A DNA stretch of 45,484 nucleotides from JAHITU01 sp964486155 (GCA_964486155.1 CAZAKQ010000005.1:1-45484), one strand, 5' to 3'; positions 32,768 through 40,404 are shown, counted from the stretch's first letter. The notes: generated from the letters alone by a model not told the origin. Translations and numbers: made by a program.

Positions 32768-33109
32768 TTAAATAACTTTAGTATTTTCTGAATTACTCTC
32801 TTCTATCCACTTATTGTAAAGAGTTTGAATTTTTGTATAAATCTCTTGAGATTTATTTCCTTCTGTTGGACAAACATCTATAACTTCTTGAAGTTTCCAA
32901 GATATTATAGATCTCATTCTCTTAAAATATTCTTCATTAAAACACTGGTCTTTTTTTAATTCTAAAATAATTTCACAGATAGCAATTATTTTTGATAATG
33001 ATAAATTAAAATAAACTATTTTGTTTTTAGATAAAAAACATTTAGAAATTTCAGTTTCTTTAATTATTTGTTTAATAAAAACTTTGTACGGATGATTAAA
33101 AAATTCCAT
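32768..33109 (-). CDS. hypothetical protein (113 aa)
   Basis: Not recognised. The protein appears all-helical (KVFIKQIIKETEISKCFLSK, IIAICEIILELKKDQCF, RMRSIISWKLQEVIDVCPTE) with three or four Cys and no membrane span or signal. GGGGGAG precedes the ATG closely. It is a single gene between rpsA (converging) and pth, with terminators on both sides. It belongs to the class of small, Shine-Dalgarno-led unknown genes in this window. Confidence 0.65.
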   Translation of the reverse strand: MEFFNHPYKVFIKQIIKETEISKCFLSKNKIVYFNLSLSKIIAICEIILELKKDQCFNEEYFKRMRSIISWKLQEVIDVCPTEGNKSQEIYTKIQTLYNKWIEESNSENTKVI

Positions 33110-33189
33110 AACTCCCCCTTTTTATTATTTAAGAGATAAATTTAAACTGCTAAAAAAATTAAATCATATTTATGGAGAAAACAAAAGGA

Positions 33190-33224
33190 AAAAAAGACGG
33201 TCGTCGAAAACGACCGTCTTTTTT
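33190..33224 (-). terminator. terminator of pth
   Basis: 14-bp stem AAAAAGACGGTCGT and inverse with CGAAA loop, 25 nt after the pth stop. Confidence 0.9.
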
Positions 33225-33248
33225 AGTTTTGATTTTATAGATTTTTAA

Positions 33249-33878
33249 CTAATTAAACTCGTTCATCGTTTTAACTCTTCCATCTATAATTATAGAATCT
33301 AAAACTTTTACAAGTTTAGGTTTTATCTTTTTCAAAATTTCTAAATCTTTTTTGGTAAAATCTTTCATCAAAAAATCTAAAACTTTATTTTCTCCCTTTG
33401 GTTTTTTTAACTTTCCTTTTGGAGTTACAGGAGTAATTCCAACTCTCATCCGAATAAATTCTTTAGTTTTTATAGTTTTAATTATTGACTCCAACCCTTT
33501 ATGACCCCCTGTTCCTTTGTTAAAAGAAATTTTAATTTCCCCCAAAGCTAAATCCAAATCATCATAAACTACAATTAGTTTTTCTGCTTGTTTCCCGCCT
33601 CTTCGGCGGATCGCCGAAGAGGCGATTTTTTTTGAACTTCCAGCAAACAAGAGTTTTAAACTTATTCCAGACTTATTCATAAAGGTTTCTGGTTTAATCA
33701 ATTTCACTTTATTCTTTTCTATAATACCGTCAGAAATTAAAGCTTTTAATTTTCCATCTTCTAACCATTCTTCAAATTTATTTTTCTTTGCATAATAATT
33801 CAAAACCATCCTCCCCACATTGTGACGGGTTTTTGCATATTCTTCTCCGGGATTTCCTAAGCCTACTATAATAAACAT
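33249..33878 (-). CDS. pth: peptidyl-tRNA hydrolase
   Basis: Pth frees tRNA from dropped-off peptidyl-tRNA. The 209-aa product has FIIVGLGNPGEEYAKTRHNV (catalytic His at about residue 19), PETFMNKSG, the VVYDDLDLALGEIKI catalytic Asp segment and GTGGHKGLESI. A 29-nt palindrome of family E (33596-33624) is translated in frame as IASSAIRRRGG between LLFAGSSKK and KQAEKLIVV, i.e. in the loop before the Asp-bearing strand. Promoter TTGAAA (33908-33913)-17-TATACT (33885-33890) ends 6 nt before the ATG, so the mRNA is probably leaderless. Confidence 0.96.
   Translation of the reverse strand: MFIIVGLGNPGEEYAKTRHNVGRMVLNYYAKKNKFEEWLEDGKLKALISDGIIEKNKVKLIKPETFMNKSGISLKLLFAGSSKKIASSAIRRRGGKQAEKLIVVYDDLDLALGEIKISFNKGTGGHKGLESIIKTIKTKEFIRMRVGITPVTPKGKLKKPKGENKVLDFLMKDFTKKDLEILKKIKPKLVKVLDSIIIDGRVKTMNEFN
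33596..33624. repeat. palindrome family E inserted in pth
   Basis: CGCCTCTTCGGCG with its exact inverse around GAT. Intergenic relative at 2761-2789. Translated in frame. Confidence 0.75.
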
Positions 33879-33884
33879 AATATA

Positions 33885-33913
33885 AGTATATATGTTTATT
33901 ATAGAATTTTCAA
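33885..33913 (-). promoter_or_regulatory. leaderless pth promoter
   Basis: TTGAAA - 17 bp - TATACT, -10 box 6 nt before the pth ATG. Confidence 0.6.
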
Positions 33914-34120
33914 TTCTTAATTTTCAATCAATGGAAGAATGATCAATTTTCAAACCTGTTTTCTGGATTGCTTCGCTATTGCTCGCAAAGACGAAAATCA
34001 TAGATTTTCGTGACGGTTCGCTTTCAGCAAACCGTCTTAGCGAGCCGGCGAAGCGATCCAGAAATTTAAACATTGAAAATTCCTTGAAAATTGAGAATTA
34101 TAAATTGAAAATTTATATTT
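33903..34120. repeat. large compound palindrome with TTGAAAATTG flanks
   Basis: An outer imperfect stem, 33961-33990 with 34031-34063 (TTCTGGAT/ATCCAGAA, GCTTCGC/GCGAAGC, GCTCGC/GCGAGC), encloses two hairpins (ACGAAAATC/GATTTTCGT at 33991-34011 and GACGGTT../AACCGTC at 34012-34036), giving a three-way junction. TTTTCAATT arrays flank both sides. It fills the pth-lepB gap; no gene. Confidence 0.6.
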
Positions 34121-34210
34121 TTTCTAATCCTTTGCTGACAAACAAACATTAAAATACATACTACATGATACTTGCTACATAATACATATTAATGTCTAAT
34201 ACCTGTTTTT

Positions 34211-34239
34211 TTGACTTTCACTTTTCTAAAGAGTAAAAT
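34211..34239 (+). promoter_or_regulatory. lepB promoter
   Basis: TTGACT (34211-34216), 17-bp spacer, TAAAAT (34234-34239), 9 nt before the lepB ATG; no Shine-Dalgarno. Confidence 0.65.
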
Positions 34240-34248
34240 AGTTTCACA

Positions 34249-34797
34249 ATGGGTGAAAATAAAGAAAATTTTATTATAGAAACTCTTAAATTCTCCTTAA
34301 TCGCAATTTTAATAGTGCTTCCTTTCCGAATATTTATCGCTCAACCTTTTTTGGTTAGCGGGGCTTCAATGAGCCCTAATTTTGAAACTGGACATTATTT
34401 AATAGTAGATCAACTTTCATATAATTTTCAAAAACCTCAACGAGGAGAAGTTATTATTTTCCGTTATCCTAAAAATCCTAAAAAATTTTTCATAAAAAGA
34501 ATAATAGGGCTACCTAATGAAACAGTAATTCTTAATAAAGGGACTATTACTATTGAAAATAAAGAAAATCCTGAAGGTTTTCAATTAACAGAAAATTATC
34601 TTAAATTTACATCTAAAACTAATTCAAAAACACCTTTAACCAAAGGAGAATATTTTGTAGTAGGAGATAATAGACCAGCTAGCTCTGATTCAAGATCATG
34701 GGGAGTACTACAAGAAGAATTTATAATTGGAAGAGCTTTTGTTAGACTCTTTCCTATTACTCAAATAGAATTGTTTCCAGAATTTTCAGAAAATTAA
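34249..34797 (+). CDS. lepB: signal peptidase I
   Basis: LepB cleaves signal peptides at the outer face of the membrane. The 182-aa product has one N-terminal span (FSLIAILIVLPFRIFIA, about residues 15-31), the catalytic Ser40 in SGASMSP, the general base Lys83 in KKFFIKRIIGLPNE and box E VGDNRPASSDSRSWG. Length and motif order are typical of the minimal bacterial enzyme. It begins a + strand series lepB, HisRS-like, rpsU, ybeY, ftsA, ftsZ. Confidence 0.95.
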   Translation: MGENKENFIIETLKFSLIAILIVLPFRIFIAQPFLVSGASMSPNFETGHYLIVDQLSYNFQKPQRGEVIIFRYPKNPKKFFIKRIIGLPNETVILNKGTITIENKENPEGFQLTENYLKFTSKTNSKTPLTKGEYFVVGDNRPASSDSRSWGVLQEEFIIGRAFVRLFPITQIELFPEFSEN

Positions 34798-34868
34798 AAT
34801 AAAAAAATCTTCCTTTTTGCTATTAAACAAATTGAAAACTTTATAAGCCTTAAAAACTTTTAACTACA

Positions 34869-35996
34869 ATGTCCAAAACTATTAAAAAAATAGACCGTAT
34901 AGACGAAATAGCGAAGCATTATGGTTTCAAAAAGATAAAAATAGATCCTTTTTATAAAACAGGAAATACATTTTTACACCCTCGTCAAAAAGAAAATATT
35001 TTAGAAAAATATAAATCTTCTTATCCTAGAACGGGCAAACATTTTTCAATGATTTATAATAATAAACCAGTTTTAGTAAACAAAATAAATAAAAATTCTA
35101 AATCTATTAAAAGTTTTAATTTTGACATAATAGGAGTTTCTGACAGTATCGCTGAAGCTACTATTATTCATACAGCTATTACTTCTTTAAAAGAAGAAGG
35201 TTATAAAAAACCTTTCGTTCATATAAATAGTTTGGGAGACAAAGACTCCTTTATAAACTTTAAAGATAATCTTTTTAATTTTTATAAAACAAGATCCAAC
35301 GAACTTCATCCAAAATGTCAAAATTTTTATAAAAAAGATGTTTTTGATTTATTTTTATGTAATCATAGAGAATGTAAAAAATTGAGAAAATCAGCACCTC
35401 GTCCTATATATTTTTTATCTAATAAAAGCCAAAGGCACTTGAAAAAAACCCTTGAATATTTAGAATCTATGAAAATAGATTATGATATTGATGATTTATT
35501 AGTTAGCCCACATAATCATTTTTCCAAAATTATTTTTGAAATAAAACATAGGATTAATAATTCAAAAGAAAAAAATATTTTATTAGCTCGAGGAGGAAGA
35601 TATGATGATTTAGCAAAAAGAGTTATTCGCAGAAGAGGTGTAAAAGCAGTTGGGGTTTCTTTAGAATTTCCCAAAAAGAAAAGAAGGATTCTAAAAAGAA
35701 AAAATAGGAAAAGTCCTGAGTTTTATTTCATTCAATTTGGACCTGAAGCTAAACAAAAAAGCTTAGCTACTATAGAAATGCTACGGAAATCTAAATTACG
35801 AATCAGACAAGATTTGCATATAGATAAATTTGCTGAACAAATAGCTCGAGCTAAAAAACTAGATGTATCTTATACTTTAATTTTAGGACAAAAAGAAATA
35901 CTTAACAAAACTATAATTGTTAAAGACTTAAAAAGAGCTTCTATAAAAACTGTCAAACAAAGTAAAATATTAGATTATCTTAAACAATTGAAATAA
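34869..35996 (+). CDS. histidyl-tRNA synthetase-like protein (degenerate HisRS paralogue)
   Basis: The 375-aa product follows the HisRS plan but has lost key pieces. The segment FDIIGVSDSIAEATIIHTAI matches the HisRS region after motif 2, GGRYDDLAKRV..GVKAVGVSLEF matches motif 3 surroundings, and the last ~100 residues look like an HGTP anticodon-binding domain. Motif 1/2 at the N-terminus is short and basic, and where HisRS has the histidine-binding RGLDYYTG sequence this protein reads SPHNHFSKIIFEI. It is therefore unlikely to be the canonical enzyme; a HisZ-like or tRNA-binding role is possible. The protein is unusually Lys-rich (KKKRRILKRKNRK, about residues 273-285). Confidence 0.8.
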   Translation: MSKTIKKIDRIDEIAKHYGFKKIKIDPFYKTGNTFLHPRQKENILEKYKSSYPRTGKHFSMIYNNKPVLVNKINKNSKSIKSFNFDIIGVSDSIAEATIIHTAITSLKEEGYKKPFVHINSLGDKDSFINFKDNLFNFYKTRSNELHPKCQNFYKKDVFDLFLCNHRECKKLRKSAPRPIYFLSNKSQRHLKKTLEYLESMKIDYDIDDLLVSPHNHFSKIIFEIKHRINNSKEKNILLARGGRYDDLAKRVIRRRGVKAVGVSLEFPKKKRRILKRKNRKSPEFYFIQFGPEAKQKSLATIEMLRKSKLRIRQDLHIDKFAEQIARAKKLDVSYTLILGQKEILNKTIIVKDLKRASIKTVKQSKILDYLKQLK

Positions 35997-36013
35997 CATT
36001 TAAATAAATCTCC

Positions 36014-36042
36014 TTGCTTTCAAATTCAAAAAATGGTATTTT
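36014..36042 (+). promoter_or_regulatory. rpsU promoter
   Basis: TTGCTT (36014-36019), 17 bp, TATTTT (36037-36042) with an extended TG; 9 nt before the ATG. Confidence 0.55.
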
Positions 36043-36051
36043 ATTCACACT

Positions 36052-36291
36052 ATGATAAATGTAGAAGTAGTAAAAAAGAATGAAAAAGAAAACGATATGA
36101 ACTTGATTCGTCGTTTTACTAAAAAAATCAGAAATTCTGGAATTCTTCCTAGAGTTCGTTCTATCCGTTACAATAATAGAAAAGTATCTAAATTCATAAA
36201 GAAAAAAGAAACTCTACAAGGAATTAAAAGAAGGGAAGAAATCAAAAGACAAATTAAATTAGGAAAATTACCAGAAAATCGACTTAGATAA
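36052..36291 (+). CDS. rpsU: 30S ribosomal protein bS21
   Basis: bS21 is a small basic protein near the anti-Shine-Dalgarno end of 16S rRNA. The 79-aa product reads INVEVVKKNEKENDMNLIRR then FTKKIRNSGIL, the S21 N-terminal pattern, and ends in a very basic helix (KKKETLQGIKRREEIKRQIK). There is no Shine-Dalgarno; the promoter implies a leaderless message. A terminator follows at 36298-36328. Confidence 0.9.
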   Translation: MINVEVVKKNEKENDMNLIRRFTKKIRNSGILPRVRSIRYNNRKVSKFIKKKETLQGIKRREEIKRQIKLGKLPENRLR

Positions 36292-36297
36292 AAAATT

Positions 36298-36328
36298 AAA
36301 ATAGTAGGCACTAAACGCCTACTATTTT
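36298..36328 (+). terminator. rpsU terminator
   Basis: Stem AAATAGTAGGC/GCCTACTATTT with a 7-nt loop and a T run, directly after the stop codon. Confidence 0.9.
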
Positions 36329-36454
36329 TTAGTTTATCGAAAAATTAGATTTTAGATTACAAAAATTACTTGGGAATCAAGTTCTCAAGAGGAATTATAA
36401 ATTTTAAAATAATGTAGTCTGCCAATGAGATAGATTAACAGTACTATTTAGATT

Positions 36455-36484
36455 GTTACTATTCCAGTTAACTGGAATAGTAAC
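36455..36484. terminator. palindrome with CCAGTTAACTGG apex
   Basis: 30-bp perfect inverted repeat followed by CTTTTT; apex 36464-36475. A second hairpin, AGAATGAATTTTAGC and inverse (36553-36586), follows. Together they fill the 36329-36637 gap; no gene there. Confidence 0.6.
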
Positions 36485-36622
36485 CTTTTTAATAAATTAA
36501 CAATATCAATAATTAATGAAATTAAGTTTTATTAACAAAAACACAAGAATTAAGAATGAATTTTAGCTTTAGCTAAAATTCATTCTATTTTCTATATTTC
36601 GTCATCTATCCTCTAAATATGA

Positions 36623-36628
36623 TATAAT
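36623..36628 (+). promoter_or_regulatory. ybeY -10 box
   Basis: TATAAT, 9 nt before the ybeY ATG; no Shine-Dalgarno and no clear -35 box. Confidence 0.5.
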
Positions 36629-36637
36629 TATATTTAT

Positions 36638-37012
36638 ATGCTAGAAATAAAAAACAACACAAGAAAAAATATTCCTAGACTTCCCTATCAAAAAATATTA
36701 GAAAAAACATTAGGTAAAAAATACGAGTTAAGCTTGGTTTTTATTGGTGACAAATTATCTAAAAAATTAAATAAACAACATCGTAAAATTAATAAAGCTA
36801 CAAATGTATTATCTTTTCCTCTTTCAAAAACTAATGGTGAAATATTTATAAATTTAAATATAGCAAAAAAACAAGCCCCAAAATACAAAAGAAATTATAC
36901 TAATTTTGTAGGGTTTTTAGTTATCCACGGTTTAATACATTTGAAGGGTTACTCACATAGTGATAAAATGGAAGGAGAAGAAAGAAAAATAAGAAAAATT
37001 TTTAAGATTTAA
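36638..37012 (+). CDS. ybeY: endoribonuclease YbeY (16S rRNA 3' maturation)
   Basis: YbeY is a zinc-dependent RNase acting in 16S rRNA processing and ribosome quality control. The 124-aa product carries the metal motif HGLIHLKGYSH (about residues 101-111), matching HGxLHLxGxDH with Ser for Asp, and the upstream KATNVLSFPLS signature. It is somewhat shorter than the usual ~150 aa, mostly at the N-terminus. A perfect terminator-like palindrome follows at 37021-37044. Confidence 0.93.
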   Translation: MLEIKNNTRKNIPRLPYQKILEKTLGKKYELSLVFIGDKLSKKLNKQHRKINKATNVLSFPLSKTNGEIFINLNIAKKQAPKYKRNYTNFVGFLVIHGLIHLKGYSHSDKMEGEERKIRKIFKI

Positions 37013-37020
37013 ATCTTTCT

Positions 37021-37044
37021 AGAGAGTCGTTTTAACGACTCTCT
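37021..37044 (+). terminator. ybeY terminator
   Basis: AGAGAGTCGTT and exact inverse with a TT loop, 8 nt after the stop codon. No T run follows, so efficiency is uncertain. Confidence 0.55.
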
Positions 37045-37101
37045 CCTAATAACCTAAAAACCTAACCTATCTGCCAGCAGGCAGATAGACTAACAACCTA
37101 A
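37042..37101. repeat. composite repeat: CTAACAAC array around palindrome family B
   Basis: TCTCCTAATAACCT (37042-37055), CTAAAAAC units, palindrome CTATCTGCC/GGCAGATAG (37067-37088), then CTAACAACCTAA (37090-37101), ending 6 nt before the ftsA GTG. Same flanks as 2967-3022 with a different palindrome inside. Confidence 0.65.
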
Positions 37102-37107
37102 ATTATT

Positions 37108-38274
37108 GTGTCAAAAAAAATATCAGTTGGAATAGATGTAGGAACTTACCAAGTAAAAGTAGTTATTACTGAATTAATTCTACAAAACGGTAAAAAAATT
37201 CCTAAAATTATAGGAAAGGGTTTATTTAAATCCAAGGGATTAAGGCATGGTTATATTATAAATAGAAACGAAGTTACTTATAGTGTGACTCAAGCTGTCA
37301 AACAAGCTGAAGAACAAGCAAAAATAAAAGTTAAAAAAGCATTCATTTCAATAGGAGGAATAAGTCTAGAAGGAGTTCATATCAAAAATAAAACAATGAT
37401 AACTCGTGCTGATAACGAAATTACTCAATTAGATCTAAACAGTATTACTGCAGAAAATGAAAATAATCCTATTTTATTAAACAAAAAAATAATAAGTACA
37501 GTTCCTATTGAATACAAAATAGATAATAAAAAAGTTCTAGGAGATCCTGTTGGAATGCAAGGAACTAAATTAGAATCCCAAGTTCTTTATATTACTTGTC
37601 TAAAACAACATCTTCATGACTTAATAAGATCAATAGAAGAAGCTGATATAGAAATTGAAGATATCCAAGCTTCTCCAGTAGCAGGTTCTTTTGTTACCTT
37701 AACTAAAACTCAAAAAATTGCTGGATGTGTCTTAGCAAATCTAGGTTCAGAGACAGTTTCTATTATAGTTTTTGAAAATAATTTACCAATTTCTTTAGAA
37801 GTCTTTCCTGTTGGTTCTACTAATATAACAAATAATATAGCTCTTGATTTAAGGATTCCGTTGGAAGAAGCTGAAAAAATTAAACACGGAATAATAACCT
37901 CTACTATATATCCCAGAAAAAGATTAGAAGAAATCGTAGAAAAACAACTAGAAAATATATTTAAATTAATTGAAGCTCATCTTAAAAAAATAAATAGAAA
38001 TGCTCTGTTGCCAGCAGGAATTATTATTTCAGGGGGAGGATCTGGAATTGCAACAATAAAAGATTTAGCCGAAAACCATCTAAATCTTCCTTCAAAAATA
38101 GCTTCCGTTAATTTTGTAAAAGGTTCTAATACTGTCGTACAAGATTCTACTTGGGCTGTTGCCTATGGCTTATGCTTAATGGGATTAACAACAGAACAAG
38201 ACTTAAAAACAAAAAATATCTTACAAATATTATTTACACAAATTAAAAACTGGGTAACCCAATTTTTCGTATAA
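37108..38274 (+). CDS. ftsA: cell division protein FtsA
   Basis: FtsA is the actin-like anchor that ties FtsZ filaments to the membrane. The 388-aa product has the phosphate-1 motif ISVGIDVGTYQVKVVITELI, phosphate-2 GCVLANLGSETVSIIVFENN (usually DiGgGTTd, here NLGSETV), the 1C domain, and IIISGGGSGIATIKDLAENH. The C-terminus ends in TQIKNWVTQFFV, a plausible amphipathic membrane-targeting helix. The start is a GTG with no Shine-Dalgarno. It precedes ftsZ by 88 nt. Confidence 0.94.
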   Translation: MSKKISVGIDVGTYQVKVVITELILQNGKKIPKIIGKGLFKSKGLRHGYIINRNEVTYSVTQAVKQAEEQAKIKVKKAFISIGGISLEGVHIKNKTMITRADNEITQLDLNSITAENENNPILLNKKIISTVPIEYKIDNKKVLGDPVGMQGTKLESQVLYITCLKQHLHDLIRSIEEADIEIEDIQASPVAGSFVTLTKTQKIAGCVLANLGSETVSIIVFENNLPISLEVFPVGSTNITNNIALDLRIPLEEAEKIKHGIITSTIYPRKRLEEIVEKQLENIFKLIEAHLKKINRNALLPAGIIISGGGSGIATIKDLAENHLNLPSKIASVNFVKGSNTVVQDSTWAVAYGLCLMGLTTEQDLKTKNILQILFTQIKNWVTQFFV

Positions 38275-38301
38275 ATTGTAGCATTATGATTCTTTTTACT
38301 A

Positions 38302-38307
38302 TATAAT
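38302..38307 (+). promoter_or_regulatory. ftsZ -10 box
   Basis: TATAAT 55 nt before the ftsZ ATG, giving a leader of about 48 nt without a Shine-Dalgarno. No convincing -35 box. Confidence 0.4.
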
Positions 38308-38362
38308 GAAACAACCATTAATAAATTTTAAACTTTTACAAATTTTTAACTAAATTATAAAT

Positions 38363-39577
38363 ATGCCAAAAATAAACACAGATGTAGAAGCTTTTGCTCG
38401 AATAAAGATCATAGGAATGGGGGGCGCTGGAAAAAATGCTACCAACTTTATGATTAAATCTAAAGTACAAGGAGTTGAATTCATCGCTATAAATACAGAT
38501 GCACAAGATTTACACCACTCTTTGGCTAAAAAGAAAATTCATATTGGAAAAAATCTTACCAATGGATTAGGAGCTGGAATGAATCCTGATATAGGTAGAA
38601 GAGCAGCTGAAGAAACTATTGAAGAAATTCAAGATGTACTGAAAGGTGCTAATATGGTATTTATTACCGCTGGATTTGGAGGAGGAACAGGTACAGGAGC
38701 AGCACCAGTAGTAGCCAAAGCCGCTAAAGATTTGGGTATCCTAACGGTAGCAGTAGTAACTAAACCTTTTATGTTTGAAGGAGCTAAAAGATCTTCAATT
38801 GCTGAAGATGGATTGTCTAGACTAAAAGAATCAGTAGATGCTTTAATCGTAATTCCAAATGATAGAATCTTAAGTGTTTCTCCTGAAGGAACTACTATGG
38901 ACAATGCCTTTGCAATGAGCGATCTAATCTTAAAAGAAGCTGTAGAAGGTATTTCAGATTTAATTACAGTTCCGGGTAGAATTAATGTGGACTTTGCTGA
39001 TATCTTAACAATTATGGGAGATGCTGGATCTGCTCTTATGGGAATCGGAAAAGCTACGGGAGAAAATCGTGCTGAAGAAGCAGCTCTCCAAGCTATTAAT
39101 TCACCTCTATTGGATATTTCAATTGCAGGAGCAAAAGGGGTGTTACTTTCAGTTTCCGGAGGAGATGATTTAACTATAAATGAAATTCAAGAAGCTGCTA
39201 AAATAGTAACTGAATCAATTTCTCCTGATGCCAAAGTAATTTTTGGAACTTCAAAAACAACTAAATTAAAGAAAAATGAAATTAAAATTACAGTTATTGC
39301 TACTGGATTTAAAGATACTGCTAGTGGTGGAGGTTTATTTCAACGAACACCTAAAAAAGAAGAAACTATAAAAGAAGAAAAAGTAGGAATTTTTGGAAGT
39401 AAAAAAGAAGAAAAGAAAGAAGAAAACAAACAAAAAAAACTAAAAGAACCTAAAAAAGAAATAAAAAAGCCAAAGAAACCAGCACCAAAACCAAAAATAC
39501 TAGAAGGAGTACAAGATGATGAAGATGATACATGGGATGCAATACCATCTTTCTTAAGAAGATCCAAATTAAAATAA
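38363..39577 (+). CDS. ftsZ: cell division GTPase FtsZ
   Basis: FtsZ is the tubulin-like GTPase of the division ring. The 404-aa product has IKIIGMGGAGKNATNFMI, the tubulin signature AGFGGGTGTGAAPVVAKAAK, the synergy-loop region (NVDFADILTIMGDAGSALMG) and a long Lys/Glu/Pro-rich linker (about residues 330-385), ending with DTWDAIPSFLRRSKLK. That end matches the FtsZ C-terminal peptide (DxPxFLR) that binds FtsA. The start is an ATG with no Shine-Dalgarno. ftsA-ftsZ order is conserved. Confidence 0.98.
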   Translation: MPKINTDVEAFARIKIIGMGGAGKNATNFMIKSKVQGVEFIAINTDAQDLHHSLAKKKIHIGKNLTNGLGAGMNPDIGRRAAEETIEEIQDVLKGANMVFITAGFGGGTGTGAAPVVAKAAKDLGILTVAVVTKPFMFEGAKRSSIAEDGLSRLKESVDALIVIPNDRILSVSPEGTTMDNAFAMSDLILKEAVEGISDLITVPGRINVDFADILTIMGDAGSALMGIGKATGENRAEEAALQAINSPLLDISIAGAKGVLLSVSGGDDLTINEIQEAAKIVTESISPDAKVIFGTSKTTKLKKNEIKITVIATGFKDTASGGGLFQRTPKKEETIKEEKVGIFGSKKEEKKEENKQKKLKEPKKEIKKPKKPAPKPKILEGVQDDEDDTWDAIPSFLRRSKLK

Positions 39578-39592
39578 AAAATAAAATTTTAA

Positions 39593-39631
39593 AAAGGGGT
39601 CGTTCCTCCCTCTTGGAGGTGCGACCCCTTT
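39593..39631. terminator. ftsZ terminator made of GGTC palindrome family A
   Basis: AAAGGGGTCG..CGACCCCTTT outer stem and CCTCC/GGAGG inner stem, 15 nt after the ftsZ stop. Sequence-related (inverted) to the insert in rpe at 31037-31094. Confidence 0.7.
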
Positions 39632-39698
39632 CTGAAGATTTTGAATTAATAAACTAAAGTAGTCGGACTACTAAAATTTAAGACCTCTTTTTTGAAAA

Positions 39699-39739
39699 TT
39701 TAACAGCCATAAATCTTACTAAGAATTATGGCTGTTTAA
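39699..39739. terminator. bidirectional terminator ftsZ / zinc-ribbon gene
   Basis: TTTAACAGCCATAA and inverse, with an inner TCTT/AAGA stem; 13 nt after the stop of the 39753 gene. Confidence 0.75.
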
Positions 39740-39752
39740 AATTTCCTTTACC

Positions 39753-40100
39753 TTAATTACAATAAACAAATGTAAAATCACAAATATGAGAAGAACATTT
39801 AAACTTGTTAATTCCACAACGACACCACATCTTATCCATATTAGAACCACATTTGTAACAAATCTCACTTGGATGTCCTTCTTTTCTAGGTGTAAATTTA
39901 TGACAAATAAAACAACGACTTCCTGTAAAAATATTTTTTATAGATTCCACACCTATCTTAATAGAAGAGTCAAAATGAATATTTGTTTTCATAACTGGTT
40001 TTTGTTTATCAGCTGGACAATTGCAAGTAAATTGAAATGATTTTAGTCTTAAAATTTTAGGCTCTTTATTATTTAAGCCTTTTAATTTTACCTTACCCAT
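39753..40100 (-). CDS. small zinc-ribbon protein (115 aa), unknown function
   Basis: I start at the internal ATG at 40100 because AAAGGGGG lies just before it; the open frame runs 24 codons further. The product is Cys-rich: FTCNCPADKQK (about residues 24-34), SRCFICHKF, ICYKCGSNMDKMWCRCGINK and CSSHICDF, i.e. at least four CxC or CxxC pairs that should bind two or three zincs. The CxCPxxK motif is shared with the next two genes on this strand. No membrane span. Function unknown; RNA or protein binding is a guess. Confidence 0.75.
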   Translation of the reverse strand: MGKVKLKGLNNKEPKILRLKSFQFTCNCPADKQKPVMKTNIHFDSSIKIGVESIKNIFTGSRCFICHKFTPRKEGHPSEICYKCGSNMDKMWCRCGINKFKCSSHICDFTFVYCN

Positions 40101-40195
40101 TTTAACCCCCTTTCTTTTTATTTTGTAACAACTATTTATTTTATTTCTATACTCACTGTACCAAAACAACAAAAAAATAAATTCAGAAAAATTAA

Positions 40196-40233
40196 TAGCC
40201 GTAAAGTCTTAACTAAATAAGACTTTACGGCTA
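40196..40233 (-). terminator. terminator of the two-gene zinc-ribbon unit
   Basis: 16-bp perfect stem TAGCCGTAAAGTCTTA and inverse with a short loop, T-rich downstream on the minus strand. Confidence 0.85.
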
Positions 40234-40257
40234 CACAAAATTATGGAACTCCTATCC

Positions 40258-40356
40258 TCAACAATCTTTTGCTTCAATATGCCCGCATTCTTTGCAAACA
40301 AAATAATTTTCTTTTGATTGAAATTTAATAGAATCCTGAGAAGAACAAACATTCAT
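40258..40356 (-). CDS. zinc-ribbon fragment (32 aa) or in-frame remnant
   Basis: From an ATG at 40356 preceded by GAAGGAAAG, 32 codons encode MNVCSSQDSIKFQSKENYFV then CKECGHIEAKDC. The frame is open back to the TAA of the upstream gene (40405-40407) and in between encodes EFVKNRFEACCVCEGK without a start codon. With those residues the pattern CxC-x-x-K..CxxC looks like the C-terminal ribbon of the neighbouring proteins. It may be a separate mini-protein, a decayed paralogue, or the lost end of the 40405-40683 gene after a stop mutation. Confidence 0.4.
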   Translation of the reverse strand: MNVCSSQDSIKFQSKENYFVCKECGHIEAKDC

Positions 40357-40404
40357 CTTTCCTTCGCAAACACAACAAGCTTCAAAACGATTTTTTACGA
40401 ACTC

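Noticed and set aside
34130..34200. Similarity of the lepB upstream stretch (ATACTTGCTACATAATAC) to the frr upstream stretch
   Set aside because: Short, AT-rich and imperfect (compare 26062-26090, inverted); probably another weak repeat but not strong enough to list.
40101..40172. Upstream start for the zinc-ribbon gene at 39753
   Set aside because: A strong AAAGGGGG Shine-Dalgarno stands before the ATG at 40100, and the added residues are not Cys-rich or otherwise supported.
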